Assembly: GCA_037349105.1 (NCBI GenBank)
Contig: JAYJMM010000036.1
Coordinates: forward strand, 3,880,001 to 3,944,000
DNA length: 64,000 nt
Direction of reading: 5' to 3'
Origin: Limnomonas spitsbergensis
Lineage: Eukaryota > Chlorophyta > Chlorophyceae > Chlamydomonadales
Shown here: positions 44,365-55,374 of the stretch, piece by piece
Layout: each line of letters opens with the position of its first letter
How positions within the stretch are numbered: the first letter of the stretch is position 1
The notes under the pieces: model-generated
The model's database searches: none
Seen by the model: only the letters and a program-made list of their open reading frames with translations
Told to the model about the DNA's origin: nothing
Program-made: the position numbers and the translations under genes

Positions 44365-45700
44365 GACGAGCAAGAGGTTGCTTCGGTGGGCTTCAGGGAT
44401 TGGCACCTGGCTAGTCACAAGCTGGTGGACGGTCGGGCGCAGGCATGGCAAAGAGGGGAAGCATAATTCGTCACAAAGCGAGATCATGGCAAGAATATAC
44501 AGCAGATTCAGTCCATCCTCTTAATACCGAGCTTGAGCCCCAGCTCTATATGGGGTTCTGTCGATCCAAGAATACACCTTCCTTCGAAACCAATTTTCAG
44601 CGTGAGGATCCTGCATGCGGATTTACCTGTTTACTGAGACACACGAGTCAGTGTCACGCTGGCCGTGCCCGCGATATTCACCTTCCTCGTTAATGTGCGG
44701 TGGGGAGCCGTGGTTGAAGAATCAGTGTTGTATATAAATGCGAGCATCTCAGGAGTTCGTAAGGATGTCGGTCGTGGGAGTAGCGAATTGGCCAGGTTTC
44801 ACCCGCCCACCATCATGTCAGAGTTGGTTGGGAGGAAACCACCCAGCACTAGGCAGCGGCAGGCCATGCCATTTCAATTTCGTAGGTTGGCTGACTCACC
44901 CCTTCCGTATCCTCTTGTATTGGGTACTGAAGCAAGTCCTCTGTGCATCAGCAGGACGCATACTCCGAAATTGACGTGGTTGAGATTCAAGGGACGGTGT
45001 CAGCTGTTCATCCAGCTTCACATCTCACATGTGAAAGATTCTGTGTCGCTGCGTGGTACAGTGGCACCGGCATGGCTCACCGCTTCGATCCTGGTCAGGA
45101 AATCCGCTATGGGTGGGTGGGACGGGCGAGTTCACCAACCATTTAATTTCTAAATACATGAGATTGAGCACATACATTTTTTAACGCTTTGAATTGCTGT
45201 TTACCGTATGTCATTTACCTGAAAAGAAGATGCTCGCACAATTCCACAAATTATGCATGCCATCCCAGGAAAAACAAAGCTAGCTCTGCCCATGTCCACC
45301 ACCTTGGTCATGCAGTGGTGGTCTGCTTTGTGGCCTTAAGTATCATACGCCAGCCAGCCAGCCAGGTGATACCAAATTACCAGCGCCCCGGCTGCTCTCC
45401 ACAACTTGCCTGAATCGGCAGGCTCAGGAGGCAGGGATTCATGGCCAAGACTAGTCCTGCCCTGTACACTCATGCCTCATGGTACCGCCGGATTGAAACT
45501 AGCATGGCAGGGTTGTTGTTGTCATGCAGCTGGTGTTTGCCACAACTTGAGCGCATCCCATGCATTGTCTGCCTGACACATACATGGTGTAAGGACACCC
45601 CCAACTTTGTTTCCCCGTACTTTGTTTCCCAAGTTTCATCAGGGGCGGATTCAAGCAAAGGCCAGGCTCTAGGAATAAATTAGAGTTCTCAGAGTTTGCA
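44365..45700. other. Spacer upstream of the nuclear-protein gene
   Basis: The 162-codon plus frame at 44665-45153 and smaller frames have no recognised domain or clear splice partners. This is the likely promoter region of the minus-strand gene; no core element is identified. Confidence 0.4.
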
Positions 45701-45779
45701 AAACCTCAACTCATCAGTTCCGAACTTGTATTGACTGCTGATGAGAGAGACTGCATACCATGCACTTTAAAAATGTCTC

Positions 45780-46075
45780 GACTGAAGAGTTCATGCAAGG
45801 GTCCTATACAACGGCCACAATTGGCGTAATCGGCCGAGCGAGACTCCCAAGTTGAAGGTAGAGTCGCCAAAATAGGCACAACTGCCACAGTTTCTCTACT
45901 TGCCAAACTAGATTCCCAAGTTGAAGCTTGGGTCTTAAAAACTGACACAAATAACACTACTGTATCCCCAAGTTAGGGCTACGTACAGTCGTAGAAATCG
46001 GCACAACTGGCTCAATGCAACGATTGGACCCCTAGGTAAAGCAAGGGTCCCTAAGAATCTGTGAACTGCCCCCCC
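45780..46075. repeat. Degenerate tandem repeat, about 70-80 bp
   Basis: The blocks GACTCCCAAGTTGAAG, ATAGGCACAACTG and related variants recur three to four times. There is no coding. Confidence 0.55.
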
Positions 46076-46249
46076 CCATTTTAGTCAAGATCCCTAAGAG
46101 GTGGTACGACTAGGCAACGAGCACACTTGGATGAATTGGCACACCAGAGGCAAACACCGGTTTTGATATCGAGGCAATTCGAAGTGCAAAGAGACAAAAC
46201 AACATGTGGGTTCATATCTAAAAGTAGAGCAAAAGTGTCAACAAGGTTG

Positions 46250-47195
46250 AGGGGGTAAATCCCAGGGTCTAGGACTCTAGGTTTTAAGGTTCGGGGTTTA
46301 GGAGAGCAGGGTTCAGAGGCGCAGCCCCTGTCTAAGGGACTTCGTAAGAGAGGTACATGGACAGAGCCAATGCACATAAAGGTCTTATGAAGTGAGGTGT
46401 GGGGTCGCAAACCCTGTCATTATATCAGGGAGTGGGGTGTGGGGGTGCACACCCAGTCTCGGGGTTTTAGGAACTGGGGACGTGGGGTGCAGGAGTGCAT
46501 GCTCTATCTGAGGGGGGTTTATGAAGCAAGGTGCGTGGATACAGCTCACGCCTCAGGGGTTTTATGAAGCAAAGTGCAAGGGGGCAGCCTGTCGTATATG
46601 TGTTATGAAACAGTATGCGGGGCCGCAGCCCATGTTGCCCTAGTTACGGGTTTTAAGAAGTGGGGGAGGGGCCCATGCCCTGGCTTAGGGCTTACGGGTG
46701 CGGAGTCAAGGTGCAACCCCTGCCGTTAAGGCTTCAAAAGGGGGTTTGCGGGGGCTGCGCCCCTGTCTTAGGGCTTGTAGGAGGCAGGGTGCGGGGGCGC
46801 AGCTTATGCTTCAGAGTTTTGGGAACTGAGTTACGGTGGCATAACCCTTGCTGTAAGGCTTTAAGGATGTAAGGGCTAGGGCGCAGACTCAGCCACTGGT
46901 GTTAAGGAACTGGGGTGCATGGGCGCAGCTTCTGCCTTTGTGGTTTGAGGAAGCAAGGGCTAGGGCGCATCCCATGCGTCTGGGTGTTGGGGAACTGGGG
47001 TGCGGTGACACAAAGCCTGCCTTAGGAAGTGGGGTTCAGGGATGCATGCTCTGTCTGAGGGGGGTAAGGAGGCGGGGTGAAAGGGGCAGCCCTTACCTTA
47101 CGGGTTTCAGGATGTGCGGTGCGGGGACACAATCACTGATGATGGGGTTCATGAAGCGGGGGGTGGGAGCGAAGTCACAAGGGAGCATGGAGTGA
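46250..47195. repeat. Degenerate minisatellite with GGGGCGCAGCCCC-type core
   Basis: Units of 50-65 bases combine GGGTTTTAGGAA(C/G)TGGGGTG with GGGGGCGCAGCCC(C/T)TG and CTTAGGG. About 15 diverged copies are present. The first units hold telomere-like GGTTCGGGGTTTAGG. Open frames within it are low-complexity artefacts. Confidence 0.7.
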
Positions 47196-47642
47196 GGGCG
47201 AACGGGTCTTTTGGTCTTATTGGTTTAATGTTTTCTTTGCCCCGCCAGAAAGTATCCGGCCAAAAGCAACTTGAACCCTCTGCCTAATGGCAAATAAAAT
47301 CATTTCGACCCGTTTTCTTGGCACGGGCGTGAATTATCAGCATGCAATTCAGTGTGTACATCTATCATTCACTGGCTTGTGCAATTGTGCATGGCCATTC
47401 CAATTTTAATGTTTGACAGCTCTGCTTGCTTCTGCCATGGAAGAAATTATGGTGCCCTTGAATCACGGATGAGGGGGGGTCTAAGATATGTCCACTTAGC
47501 ACGCAACAGCAGGAAATCATTAGGAACCCTTGTTAAAACATATGGGAAACCCTCAAGGGCACGAACTTGGTTTACCATGGGAAAACTGTGGTACAATCAC
47601 AAGGGCATGAATTAGGAAACCATTTTGAATGAGGAAAATCTT

Positions 47643-47881
47643 TTGGATTACCGTAAAACGCCTTAGGGTCCGCGCACCCCCCCAAAAATTCTTTTTTTCG
47701 TCGCGCAATTTTTTTTAAAAACGGCCGCGCAGCTGCAAAATTTTGGCACTTTTCGACTATCCACACCCCGATCACGACGGAAACCGCTGATTTTTGAATT
47801 ATTATCAGCGCGCACCATGTCCGCGCACCCCAATAATTAATTAATTTTGAGCGAAGTCAAAGGCATTCTACGGTAACCTAA
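47643..47881. mobile_element. MITE-like element with about 17-bp terminal inverted repeats
   Basis: The left end TTACCGTAAAACGCCTTA and the reverse complement of the right end, TTACCGTAGAATGCCTT, match at about 15 of 17 positions. The interior is about 200 bases, AT-rich, non-coding, and carries GTCCGCGCACCCC twice (47671, 47819). This suggests a non-autonomous DNA transposon. The target duplication is not certain. Confidence 0.6.
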
Positions 47882-48177
47882 AGAAATTAAGGCTTGAACT
47901 TGGGACGCCGTTACTCATAACCGATAAATTAAGGTAATAACCTATGAACCCCTACCTTATTTAGCCCTTGTATACCCCCGTTTGCTCCAAAGGGAAACCT
48001 TGGACACCCAGACATTAGGGGGAACATAGTAAACATTGTGCAAGCCTTATTTTAGCCAACTTGCAACTCACGTGAGGGAAACGTAGAAAGACAAATCAGG
48101 TACACGCACGGCCATGCACAGTTGCACACGGCCATGTGCCCATGTCGGCGTAAGGGCGTCACCTTGTCTCGTCGATG
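47882..48177. other. AT-rich spacer
   Basis: Nothing recognisable here apart from short open frames. It lies between the MITE-like element and the LINE tail. Confidence 0.4.
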
Positions 48178-49330
48178 TCAGTCGGTATGACTGGTACGTG
48201 TTGCATTGGTCACTAAAAAAAAACAGTGCTTGGACACATACACCTCCCGTCTAAAATACGGTGAAGTTGTTGTGAAGTTTTTACAGCCCAACAGAGCATC
48301 ACACTTGATGCATGGGACATGTGCCCGTAAACCGGTACATGCACTTGATACACTAGGACAGAAAGCGAAAACCAGTGCCCCCCCTGGGCAAGCAACTAGC
48401 ACACAACCACGCCAGTGGCGTGGTAATGAACCCCATAGTGCAGAAGATAAGCCCCAGCCATAAACATGACGTGGGTGCAAAAGAGTTCGATTGAGCACCG
48501 CCTAGAGAATTAGGGGGGAGACAGAAAATTTTGCAAAGTTTTGAGATGATTCTCTCGTTTCATCATACACTGAAAGATAAAACAACCAAATTTCTTCCAG
48601 AACACATATGCAGAATCCGCTGCATTTAGTTTGCCCCACACTCCATTTGCATACCGTTTCATGGCCTCATCCTCGTCCTCTAGGAAATTTTGGAAAGTAA
48701 GGTTAAACTGAAAACGAAGGTCTGAGTAGAACGGGCAGTAAATCATGTGAAGCTCATCCTCCCGACATTTAATATTGCAACATCAACAAATCCTCTAGCT
48801 ACGAGGCACACACGGTTTCTCAAAGCGCCCCGTCTCAACATTCAGCCAATGCGACCCCATCCGATACCGGGCTACAGCGAAGATAATATTAGGCTTACTC
48901 AAATTGTACCAGAAAGTCTCCTTCACATCACGCTCAATTCGGAACCACTAAGAGACCGTAAACAATTTGAACCCCGAGCGTTCTGAGTCAGAAGGAGCAC
49001 GTACTGACAGGGCCGTACGTGGCATATCCCTGGAAATTTGGAAAGCCACTCATCCCTAGCTGAATTCACAATGACCTCAATATCCAAAGAGGTATTGGCT
49101 GAAGCAGTCAATAAATCAATACCCAGAGTCATCAATATCGTAGACAGAAAACCAGCCCAACAAAGTGAAGTGCCAGCCTTCGCCAAATCACAACTTTCCT
49201 GCATAGCCATTTTCACAAGGTCATCGTCAGGCCTCAGATTAATTATATTCCAGAAACTCAGGGTCTGCTGAAAAAGACTTAAGATGAGGGGTTCACGGTG
49301 CAGTTCACTCATGAGAACATACTCGGCCAC
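48178..49330 (-). mobile_element. AT-rich LINE C-terminal region with its 3' tail
   Basis: The minus frame 49330-48923 reads AEYVLMSELHREPLILSLFQ, then LSFWNIINLRPDDDLVKMAM and LCWAGFLSTILMTLGIDLL, the typical C-terminal domain after the reverse transcriptase of many LINEs. In another frame ETFWYNLSKPNII and ARYRMGSHWLNVETG follow. Then comes a Cys-rich block leading to EDELHMIYCPFYSDLRFQF, a zinc-binding-like terminus ending at 48510. There is at least one stop and two frame changes, so it is dead. The tail 48505-48178 directly after the stop is the sequence found as copies A, B and C elsewhere. Base composition is much more AT-rich than the neighbouring exons. Confidence 0.8.
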
Positions 49331-51220
49331 AGACTTGCGAAAACCCAGACACTACCTAATGATTTTGTATGCCAGTTAACTTGGTGACGGCCTTGCGGCC
49401 TGCCATTTGGCATGTTGCCTATTGAACACCGGGATGAGTGACATGGGACATGTTTATAAAAGACACAATACCCAAAGCCAATTCCATCTTAGTTGCCAAT
49501 GACTTGCAAGCTTTCTCTCTAGGGAACTGGGTGCCGATCAGGCGGGTTGCACATGCCTCCGTTTCCTACGTCCTAGTGCGCCATGCAAGTCAGGGGGGGG
49601 GCAGCACCCCATGCATGTTTCTACATGGGGCCTGGGGCTGCATGGATGGGTGGCTACACTTGATTACCTGGTCTGATGTTAAGTGAGCAAGCAATGGCTG
49701 TGGCCATGCATGTGACTAGTAGGCCAGGAATTTCGCTGGGACCCCCATTGTTGCGGCTAGACTGAGTGGCAGCGATCTTTCCTGTCACGATCGTTATTGT
49801 TTTGATAACGTGTGCATACTCGATTCGATTGATGGCTTGCTTGCACATGCCGCGGAGCCGTGCATCGCCTGCGACCCTGTCTGCACCGACCGGGCCCTCA
49901 TCGCAGCGACTCGCCTTTCTAGCAGTGATCCCGATTACGACTTATATATGTGTCACCTGCGCACTAATGGCACCTCTGCCTGACGACTCCGACCAGGCCG
50001 CCCTCGGTTTTGTGTAGGTTTGCTCCAACTCGCACGCCGACCTTAGAGATTAGATGGCAAGGAGAACAAATCGGTATCTTGTCCCATTCCCGATCTCAGG
50101 CCTGGAGTCTCTGAACTCAGTGCGCCCGAGTATAATTTATCTTTTTTGTACGTAAATGGTTTCTTGTACGGCTTATCTCGGAAACGTAGCTTAGTTCGCT
50201 GTCATAAGGAAACCCTTGTGAATTACCTCCAAATCTCTAGAGAAACCACTCAGTATCTGTCAAGCCGACTCCTTTCGCAAGGAGACCTGGTCTCCAACTT
50301 TCACACCCATAAAATAGAATAGGCTTCATCAAAGAGTAAAAAATGTGACATTGAATGTGGGGTGGATTTCCGAATGGCAGCAGAGGTTTCGGCGGTTTTG
50401 CAGTGCGTTATCCTGACAGCGCCAATCACCCCTCCCGCACGCCAGCTGCACACGCAATTCGAACATACAGATTACGATTCTCATATAAAACTAAAGTCTC
50501 GCAAGTGCCGTTAAGAAAATGTCCTGCCAGTTCAAACGTACTGCCAAAGTGTAGTGTCAAATCGTGTAGTTATTAGTAAATACCGACTTCCCGCATAACT
50601 GCCAGTAACTTGTGTGACCATACTGGAATTGTGTATGGATTGGATGATAAGCTTTGCCCTTAGGTTACCTCATTTAGCCTTCCTAAGTGCAGGCCTCTAA
50701 GACCCCCAAACTCGCACGCAGGGTTCGTCCTTGATTTGAGTCGACCGTCGCGTTCTGACGGCCTACGTTTGGACAATCCCGTCTACCCGCGCTTGCCGAG
50801 GCCCGAGGTAGCAACCTCCGTGTACAGTAATGGTCACGCTTGCTTCCTGTTTTTGCCCGTAACTGCGGACGGCCCTTTTTACCTTGGCAAGGTAGTCCAT
50901 GCCCGGTTCCTGACCATTGGATCACCCCACGCCCTCTTTGTTTGCATGGTATCTTGCCCTGCCGGGCCCGGGGGTCCTGCTTGGACGGTCCATCACTCCA
51001 TCCCCTAGCCCGCCCCTTCCTCAGGGGAACTCCCCCTTCTCCTCGGGGGGCGCTTGCCTGGGGCTCTCGTCTGGCGCTCCGCCTGCACCCCCTTTCCAAC
51101 ACTTCCTTGGTGACGTTGTGCTAGCGCAACTCGCTGCTCGCTCTGGCCTCTGGGCAACGTCCCCTTCTCGCTCGGCCCTCCCTGGCGCCTTCCTCCGCCC
51201 ATGATCTATACACTGCGGCT
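49331..51220. other. Spacer, no gene recognised
   Basis: Only short frames without domains. The 50700-51220 part is GC-rich and may be the 5' part of the tyrosine-recombinase element that follows. Confidence 0.45.
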
Positions 51221-51221
51221 T

Positions 51222-52338
51222 TGGGACAAGCCGCCACCGTGATGAGCCACAGCAACGTGGCTACTACTGTCGCCCGCCGTCTCACCGTGGGCGAAGAACT
51301 CTCCACCTGGCTGGGCGCACTACCCCTTCAAGCCGGGTACCCCAACACCCTTCACACAGCCCGTCCCAAGGAGCTGAGTGTTGGTGTTCATGCAGAGCCA
51401 CTACATCACGGCCCATGCCGGCAGCCGCGTGCCCGGCCGTGAGGAGCTTGTGGCGTCCCCCCAAGGGGTTTCGTGCTGCTTCAGCCATTTGTGCACGCTC
51501 TTTGAGAGCCTTGGCCGCCGTGGGCCCTACGATGGGGCCACCGGGCTCGGCAACCCTTGCCTCAGCGTGGAAGTGAAGCAATACAAGCAAGGCTATCAGC
51601 GGTACATGTGGCAGGCCGGGTACCAAGAGACCTCCGCCGTCCCTTTGACCGGCCCTACCGTGGCCCGGTTGGTTGCCCACTTCGACCAGCTAGGGGTTGC
51701 CAGCTCGTCTGTCTACGAGCGCATCACCTACGCCCGAGACTCCCTGATGGTCCTCTACTCATGGACCAGCGCTATGCGCGGCAAAGAGGGGGGTCAGCTC
51801 TGTCTTGCTGACCTCCACCACTCGGACACCCGCCCGATGTACCCCGGGTCCTATAGCCCTGGTGTCACCCGCCGTGCCCAGCTCGCTCTTGATCCTCCCT
51901 ACCCACGGGACCAAAACCAACAAGCGAAGTCGGATTCACCAGCACCCCGTGCTCGTTCACCTTGCCGTCGACCCAGCTATGTGCTTCATCCGCCGCCTGT
52001 GGGCCTACCTTGCCTTGTGCTACCCCACCGAGCATGCTGTGACGCATTTCATCTTTCGCCCATGGACCTCTTTCCAGGGCAACTTCAAAGAGGCCCATTA
52101 CAGCAGCTCCTCCTTCAACGACCTGGTCAAGTCGGCTCTGCTCAAGCTCGGCGTCTACACGAGCGAAACCGCTCACGGCTTCCGCCGAGGTGCCTTGCAG
52201 GCTACTGCTGCTGCGGGGAGCCCCGAGCCCGGTCGGCTGGCGGCTGCAGTGCAAGGCGGCATTAAGACCCCTAGCATCCTTGACCGCTACTTAGATCCTT
52301 ATCGTCACCTAGGCCGCCTCAAGCGAGCTGCTCCCTAG
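51222..52338 (+). pseudogene. Tyrosine recombinase of a DIRS/Crypton-like element, frameshifted
   Basis: Tyrosine recombinases cut and rejoin DNA through a covalent tyrosine link; in algae they commonly belong to DIRS-type retroelements. An N-terminal segment at about 51222-51375 (STWLGALPLQAGYPNTLHT) is followed in a new frame by LVFMQSHYITAHAGSRVPG, SLGRRGPYDGATGLGNPC and VKQYKQGYQRYMWQAGYQE. Next is the box I arginine, YSWTSAMRGKEGGQLCLADL. A third frame from about 51885 gives ILPTHGTKTNKRS, FIFRPWTSFQGNF, the HxxR box HGFRRGALQA and the nucleophile in ILDRYLDPYRHL. All three catalytic motifs survive, but two frameshifts (near 51375 and near 51885) break the gene. No reverse transcriptase is nearby, so the element class cannot be fixed. 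Confidence 0.85.
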
Positions 52339-52495
52339 ATCCTTGTTGCTGGATGAATCCGGCCCGTGGGCCTCGTGCCTAGTCTGTCCTTTGGGCGTGT
52401 AGCCAGCTAGAGGTCAACTCGCTTTCTAATGCCTCCCCCTCATTCCTTTAACTGAGGTTTGAGAAAAGTGTGGGTGGGTGGGTGGAACTTTTCTT

Positions 52496-52561
52496 TACGG
52501 GAAGCTGAGCCGATCAGAGCTTTGTAAAACCAACTTGGCTTTACAAAGTAACCTTCCCGTG
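52496..52561 (+). other. Nested perfect hairpin downstream of the recombinase
   Basis: The outer arms ACGGGAAG (52497-52504) and CTTCCCGT (52553-52560) enclose inner arms CTTTGTAAA (52520-52528) and TTTACAAAG (52540-52548). It lies about 160 bases after the recombinase stop and could be an element end, internal complementary region or RNA 3' hairpin. Confidence 0.6.
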
Positions 52562-52619
52562 TCCGTCACTGTCCTGACCCCCCCAGGTCACACCCTGGTC
52601 GGTCTCTCACACTTCGAGG

Positions 52620-53220
52620 GGTACAGTGATGGACAAGCCCTTAGGTAAATCGCATTTTGTCGGTACTGCCCTCGTTGAGAGCAGATTGGTGGATTTCCGC
52701 TCCAAATCAACCTGGTTAGAATATAATATTGTTCAACAACTTATGGATACATGTGAGAAGCCCCAAGTACCTGTGCATTGGTTTTCAGGGAGTATGGATG
52801 GGAGTACCTTTCCTCCGTACACAAAATATCATTTCAAGCTGAGGTCACACTTACCAGATGTTCATTCCTTAATTGGATACGCGTACGAATGCTATTTATG
52901 TTTGCTTCATCGCACTCAGGGGCTGCAAGTTTTGTAGCTATTGGCTTCCAGCCTGTACAGGTAGCACAGACGCTGATGCGAGGCTTTGCAATTCAGCACA
53001 ACGTGTCGTCAACGCCTTCTCTATCTCGTGTTACAACCATAGATGCAGCACAGCCAAGAACAGCCCATTTCAGTATCAAGTCAGCAACCCTGCTGATTCC
53101 TGGGCATGCACGCAACAGCGAGAGCCCTCTTGTCCTGCTCAGGCAGCCTTGACATGTCCGCTGTCCTCTGCGCCTGTGATGTGAGGTGGGTGGGGTTTCA
53201 TCAGAGTGACACAAACAGGC
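52620..53220. other. Unassigned region
   Basis: A 103-codon plus frame at 52626-52937 (MDKPLGKSHFVGTALVESRL...) has no recognised domain. No splice-supported gene found. Confidence 0.35.
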
Positions 53221-53229
53221 TGAGAGCTA

Positions 53230-54765
53230 CAGGAAATAGTGACAGCGCCCCCTCACTAAACACCGCTTGGCCCTCCCATGCTACACCCTTCAACCAGCGC
53301 CTCGCCATACCATGCAACACACATAAATGACGTCTGGCACTGCCATGCAACACGCCTAAACCAGGGCTTGGCCCTCATACGCAGCCCATCCAAGGCAACC
53401 CTCGTCCCCCATGCAGCACCCTGAAGCAGCCCCATTAAACCATGCTGGCCAAGGACATTAAGTTCCTACCTGCAACATGCTGGCCATGTGCGACATGATC
53501 TGCTGCCTGCGATATTGCATGCTCCAACTGTTTTTGTTGTTGCTGCTGTTGTTGCATCCGCCGTTGCATCTGCTGCTCTTGTTGCTGCTGTTTTTCCTGC
53601 TGTTGCTGCTGATGATGATGCACAGACCGTCGGACCGCATCCGCAACTGCTGCTTGCAACAACGGATTTGGTGCCAAGGCTTGCAGAGCTCTAGGCTGTG
53701 CATCTAAGGATGGCTGTTGCAGCAGGCGGCAGGCCTCCTGCGTGATCATGTTTGCAGCGGGAGCAGCGCCCTGTCCGGTGGGTGCGCGTGGGAGGCCAGG
53801 CGGGTGGGCACGCCTGGCTTAAGCAGCAGTGGGGCGGTTGGATGCGGATGCAGGCGCCGGTGTGGGTGTGGGCGCCGCCATTGGAGCGATGCATGGGAAC
53901 ACCTGTGTCAAGGATGGACAAACGATTGCGCCCTCTGGCTGTACAGGGACTGGTGCAGAGTGTAGTTGCAAAACACATCAGTGTACTTGAGGCCTGCTGG
54001 ACAGGGTGTCAATTATCAAGGCATGAGACTCGTCATTGGCATCCATCTGGGGGGGGATAGGCTGCAAGGCGAGCCATTTCTAGGGTCTGAACAAGGGCAG
54101 CCACGTCAATGCGCGTCTCCATGTCGGCTATCTGGGCCTCGATACCCCGAGCTTGTTGGACAGGTGCCGAGGCAGGGCACAAGTGATCAAGCTTGGGCAG
54201 GTTGCTCTTGGTGCAAAGGCTTACTTGCTTATCATATATCGCGACACCGATGGGGGGGCCTAACTGACAGAGAGATACCTAAGCGCCTGGGCAATAGGAT
54301 CCTTGCCCTCCCATGATCCCTTGTCATGTCCACCGCCCCGGCTGGTATGCTGTGCTGTCACCTCCCTAATGGCACGGTTCCTTGCCCCCAACATCAGCAG
54401 CAGCAACAACAACAGCAGCATCAACATCAACAGATGCAACGGCAGCAGCTGGAGCATGCAGTATTGCTTCACTTTGAGCAGCATATCATGTCACAGGTGG
54501 CCAGTATATCGCAGGTGGGAACTTAATGTCCTTGGCCTACATGGTTTAAGGGGCCTGCTTGAAAGGTGTTCTTGCATGGGGGGGAGGTGGGGGGGCGTGT
54601 TGCATGACAGGGCCATGCGCTGTTTTAGGGGCGATGCATGGTGAGGGCCAGGCGTTGTTTTAAGGGTATTGCATGGGAGAGACATGTGATGTTTTAGGGG
54701 TGCTGCATGGATGGCCGGGCGCTGTTTCGGGGGTGTAACATGGGAGGGCCAGGCGCTGTTTTGAA
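53230..54765. repeat. Large inverted duplication, arms about 350 bp
   Basis: The minus strand of about 53600-53230 matches the plus strand of about 54410-54765. Shared blocks include CAGATGCAACGGC, CTGGAGCATGCA, ATCATGTC, CAGGT(A/G)GGAACTTAATG, TCCTTGGCC and ATGGTTTAA. Each arm continues into a 30-45 base repeat with TGCATGG and AGGCGCTGTTT. The spacer is about 800 bases. Confidence 0.8.
53473..54220 (-). CDS. Possible Gln-rich coiled-coil protein (exon fragments)
   Basis: On the minus strand, about 54220-54045 encodes LDHLCPASAPVQQARGIEAQ, then IADMETRIDVAALVQTLEMA, which looks like a coiled coil. About 53960-53925 may contribute VPVQPEGAIVCPSLTQ followed by a GTGTTC donor. 53755-53473 encodes NMITQEACRLLQQPSLDAQP, then a poly-Gln/His stretch and MSHMASMLQ or its frame mate before a GTAGG donor. 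Exon joins are not proven. Composition resembles transcriptional cofactors, but no domain is identified. The plus-strand copy of the Gln-rich end at 54380-54525 belongs to the inverted duplicate and may be a pseudo-exon. Confidence 0.4.
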
Positions 54766-55370
54766 TATCCTCTCACCACAGCACCCCTTCATTTGGGGGG
54801 GGGGGGTGACCCAATATCCCAGGTGCGTCCCCTGCCACCCCCTTCCCAGTCCTACACCTTGACATGCCCGTGGGCATGTTCTCCCTTAAGATATCAAATT
54901 TTAGGGGCCCCAATACTCTTGAGGAGAGGGGGTGGGCTCAGTGGTACTACGCTGACTAGCAGTCCACCCTGAGGTGTGCGGTTCAATCCTGCCAAGGTTT
55001 ATTTACCGTGTTCCATGTCGTGAGTGGGCTACTTTACCAACCTGGATAGAGCTGCTGTGGGTCGAGCGGTTCTCACGCCTCCTGCTTCGGCGGAGGAGAA
55101 GTCTTTCTTTCTTTCTTAGGAGGAGAGGGCATCTTGCTTTTCTGTATCTTGAGTCATCCTGCTCTTGGGAGTTGGCCGTGCTCAGAGGCTTCATGGCATT
55201 TGTACAAAATACATGCAATCGCACCGATACTGGTGTAATATGCGGTTGTGGGTGACAACATCGGTATACTTCACATTGATCATCTCAATCTTTGCTCTCA
55301 CAGGATGGATTATGATGACAATCTCGGAGAAGGATAGGAGTGGCAGAGGATGGTCACCAGTTGCTCGCTG
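54766..55370. other. Spacer with a tRNA-like stretch
   Basis: 54920-55000 has an A-box-like GGGCTCAGTGGTACTA (54933-54948) and a B-box-like GGTTCAATCC (54980-54989) at about tRNA spacing. The stems do not form a clean cloverleaf. A tRNA-derived SINE head is possible. The remainder has no recognised gene. Confidence 0.4.
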
Positions 55371-55374
55371 TCCT

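Noticed and set aside
44665..45153. 162-codon plus-strand frame as a gene
   Set aside because: No domain, no consistent splice partners and no codon-use signal I can see; left as unassigned sequence.
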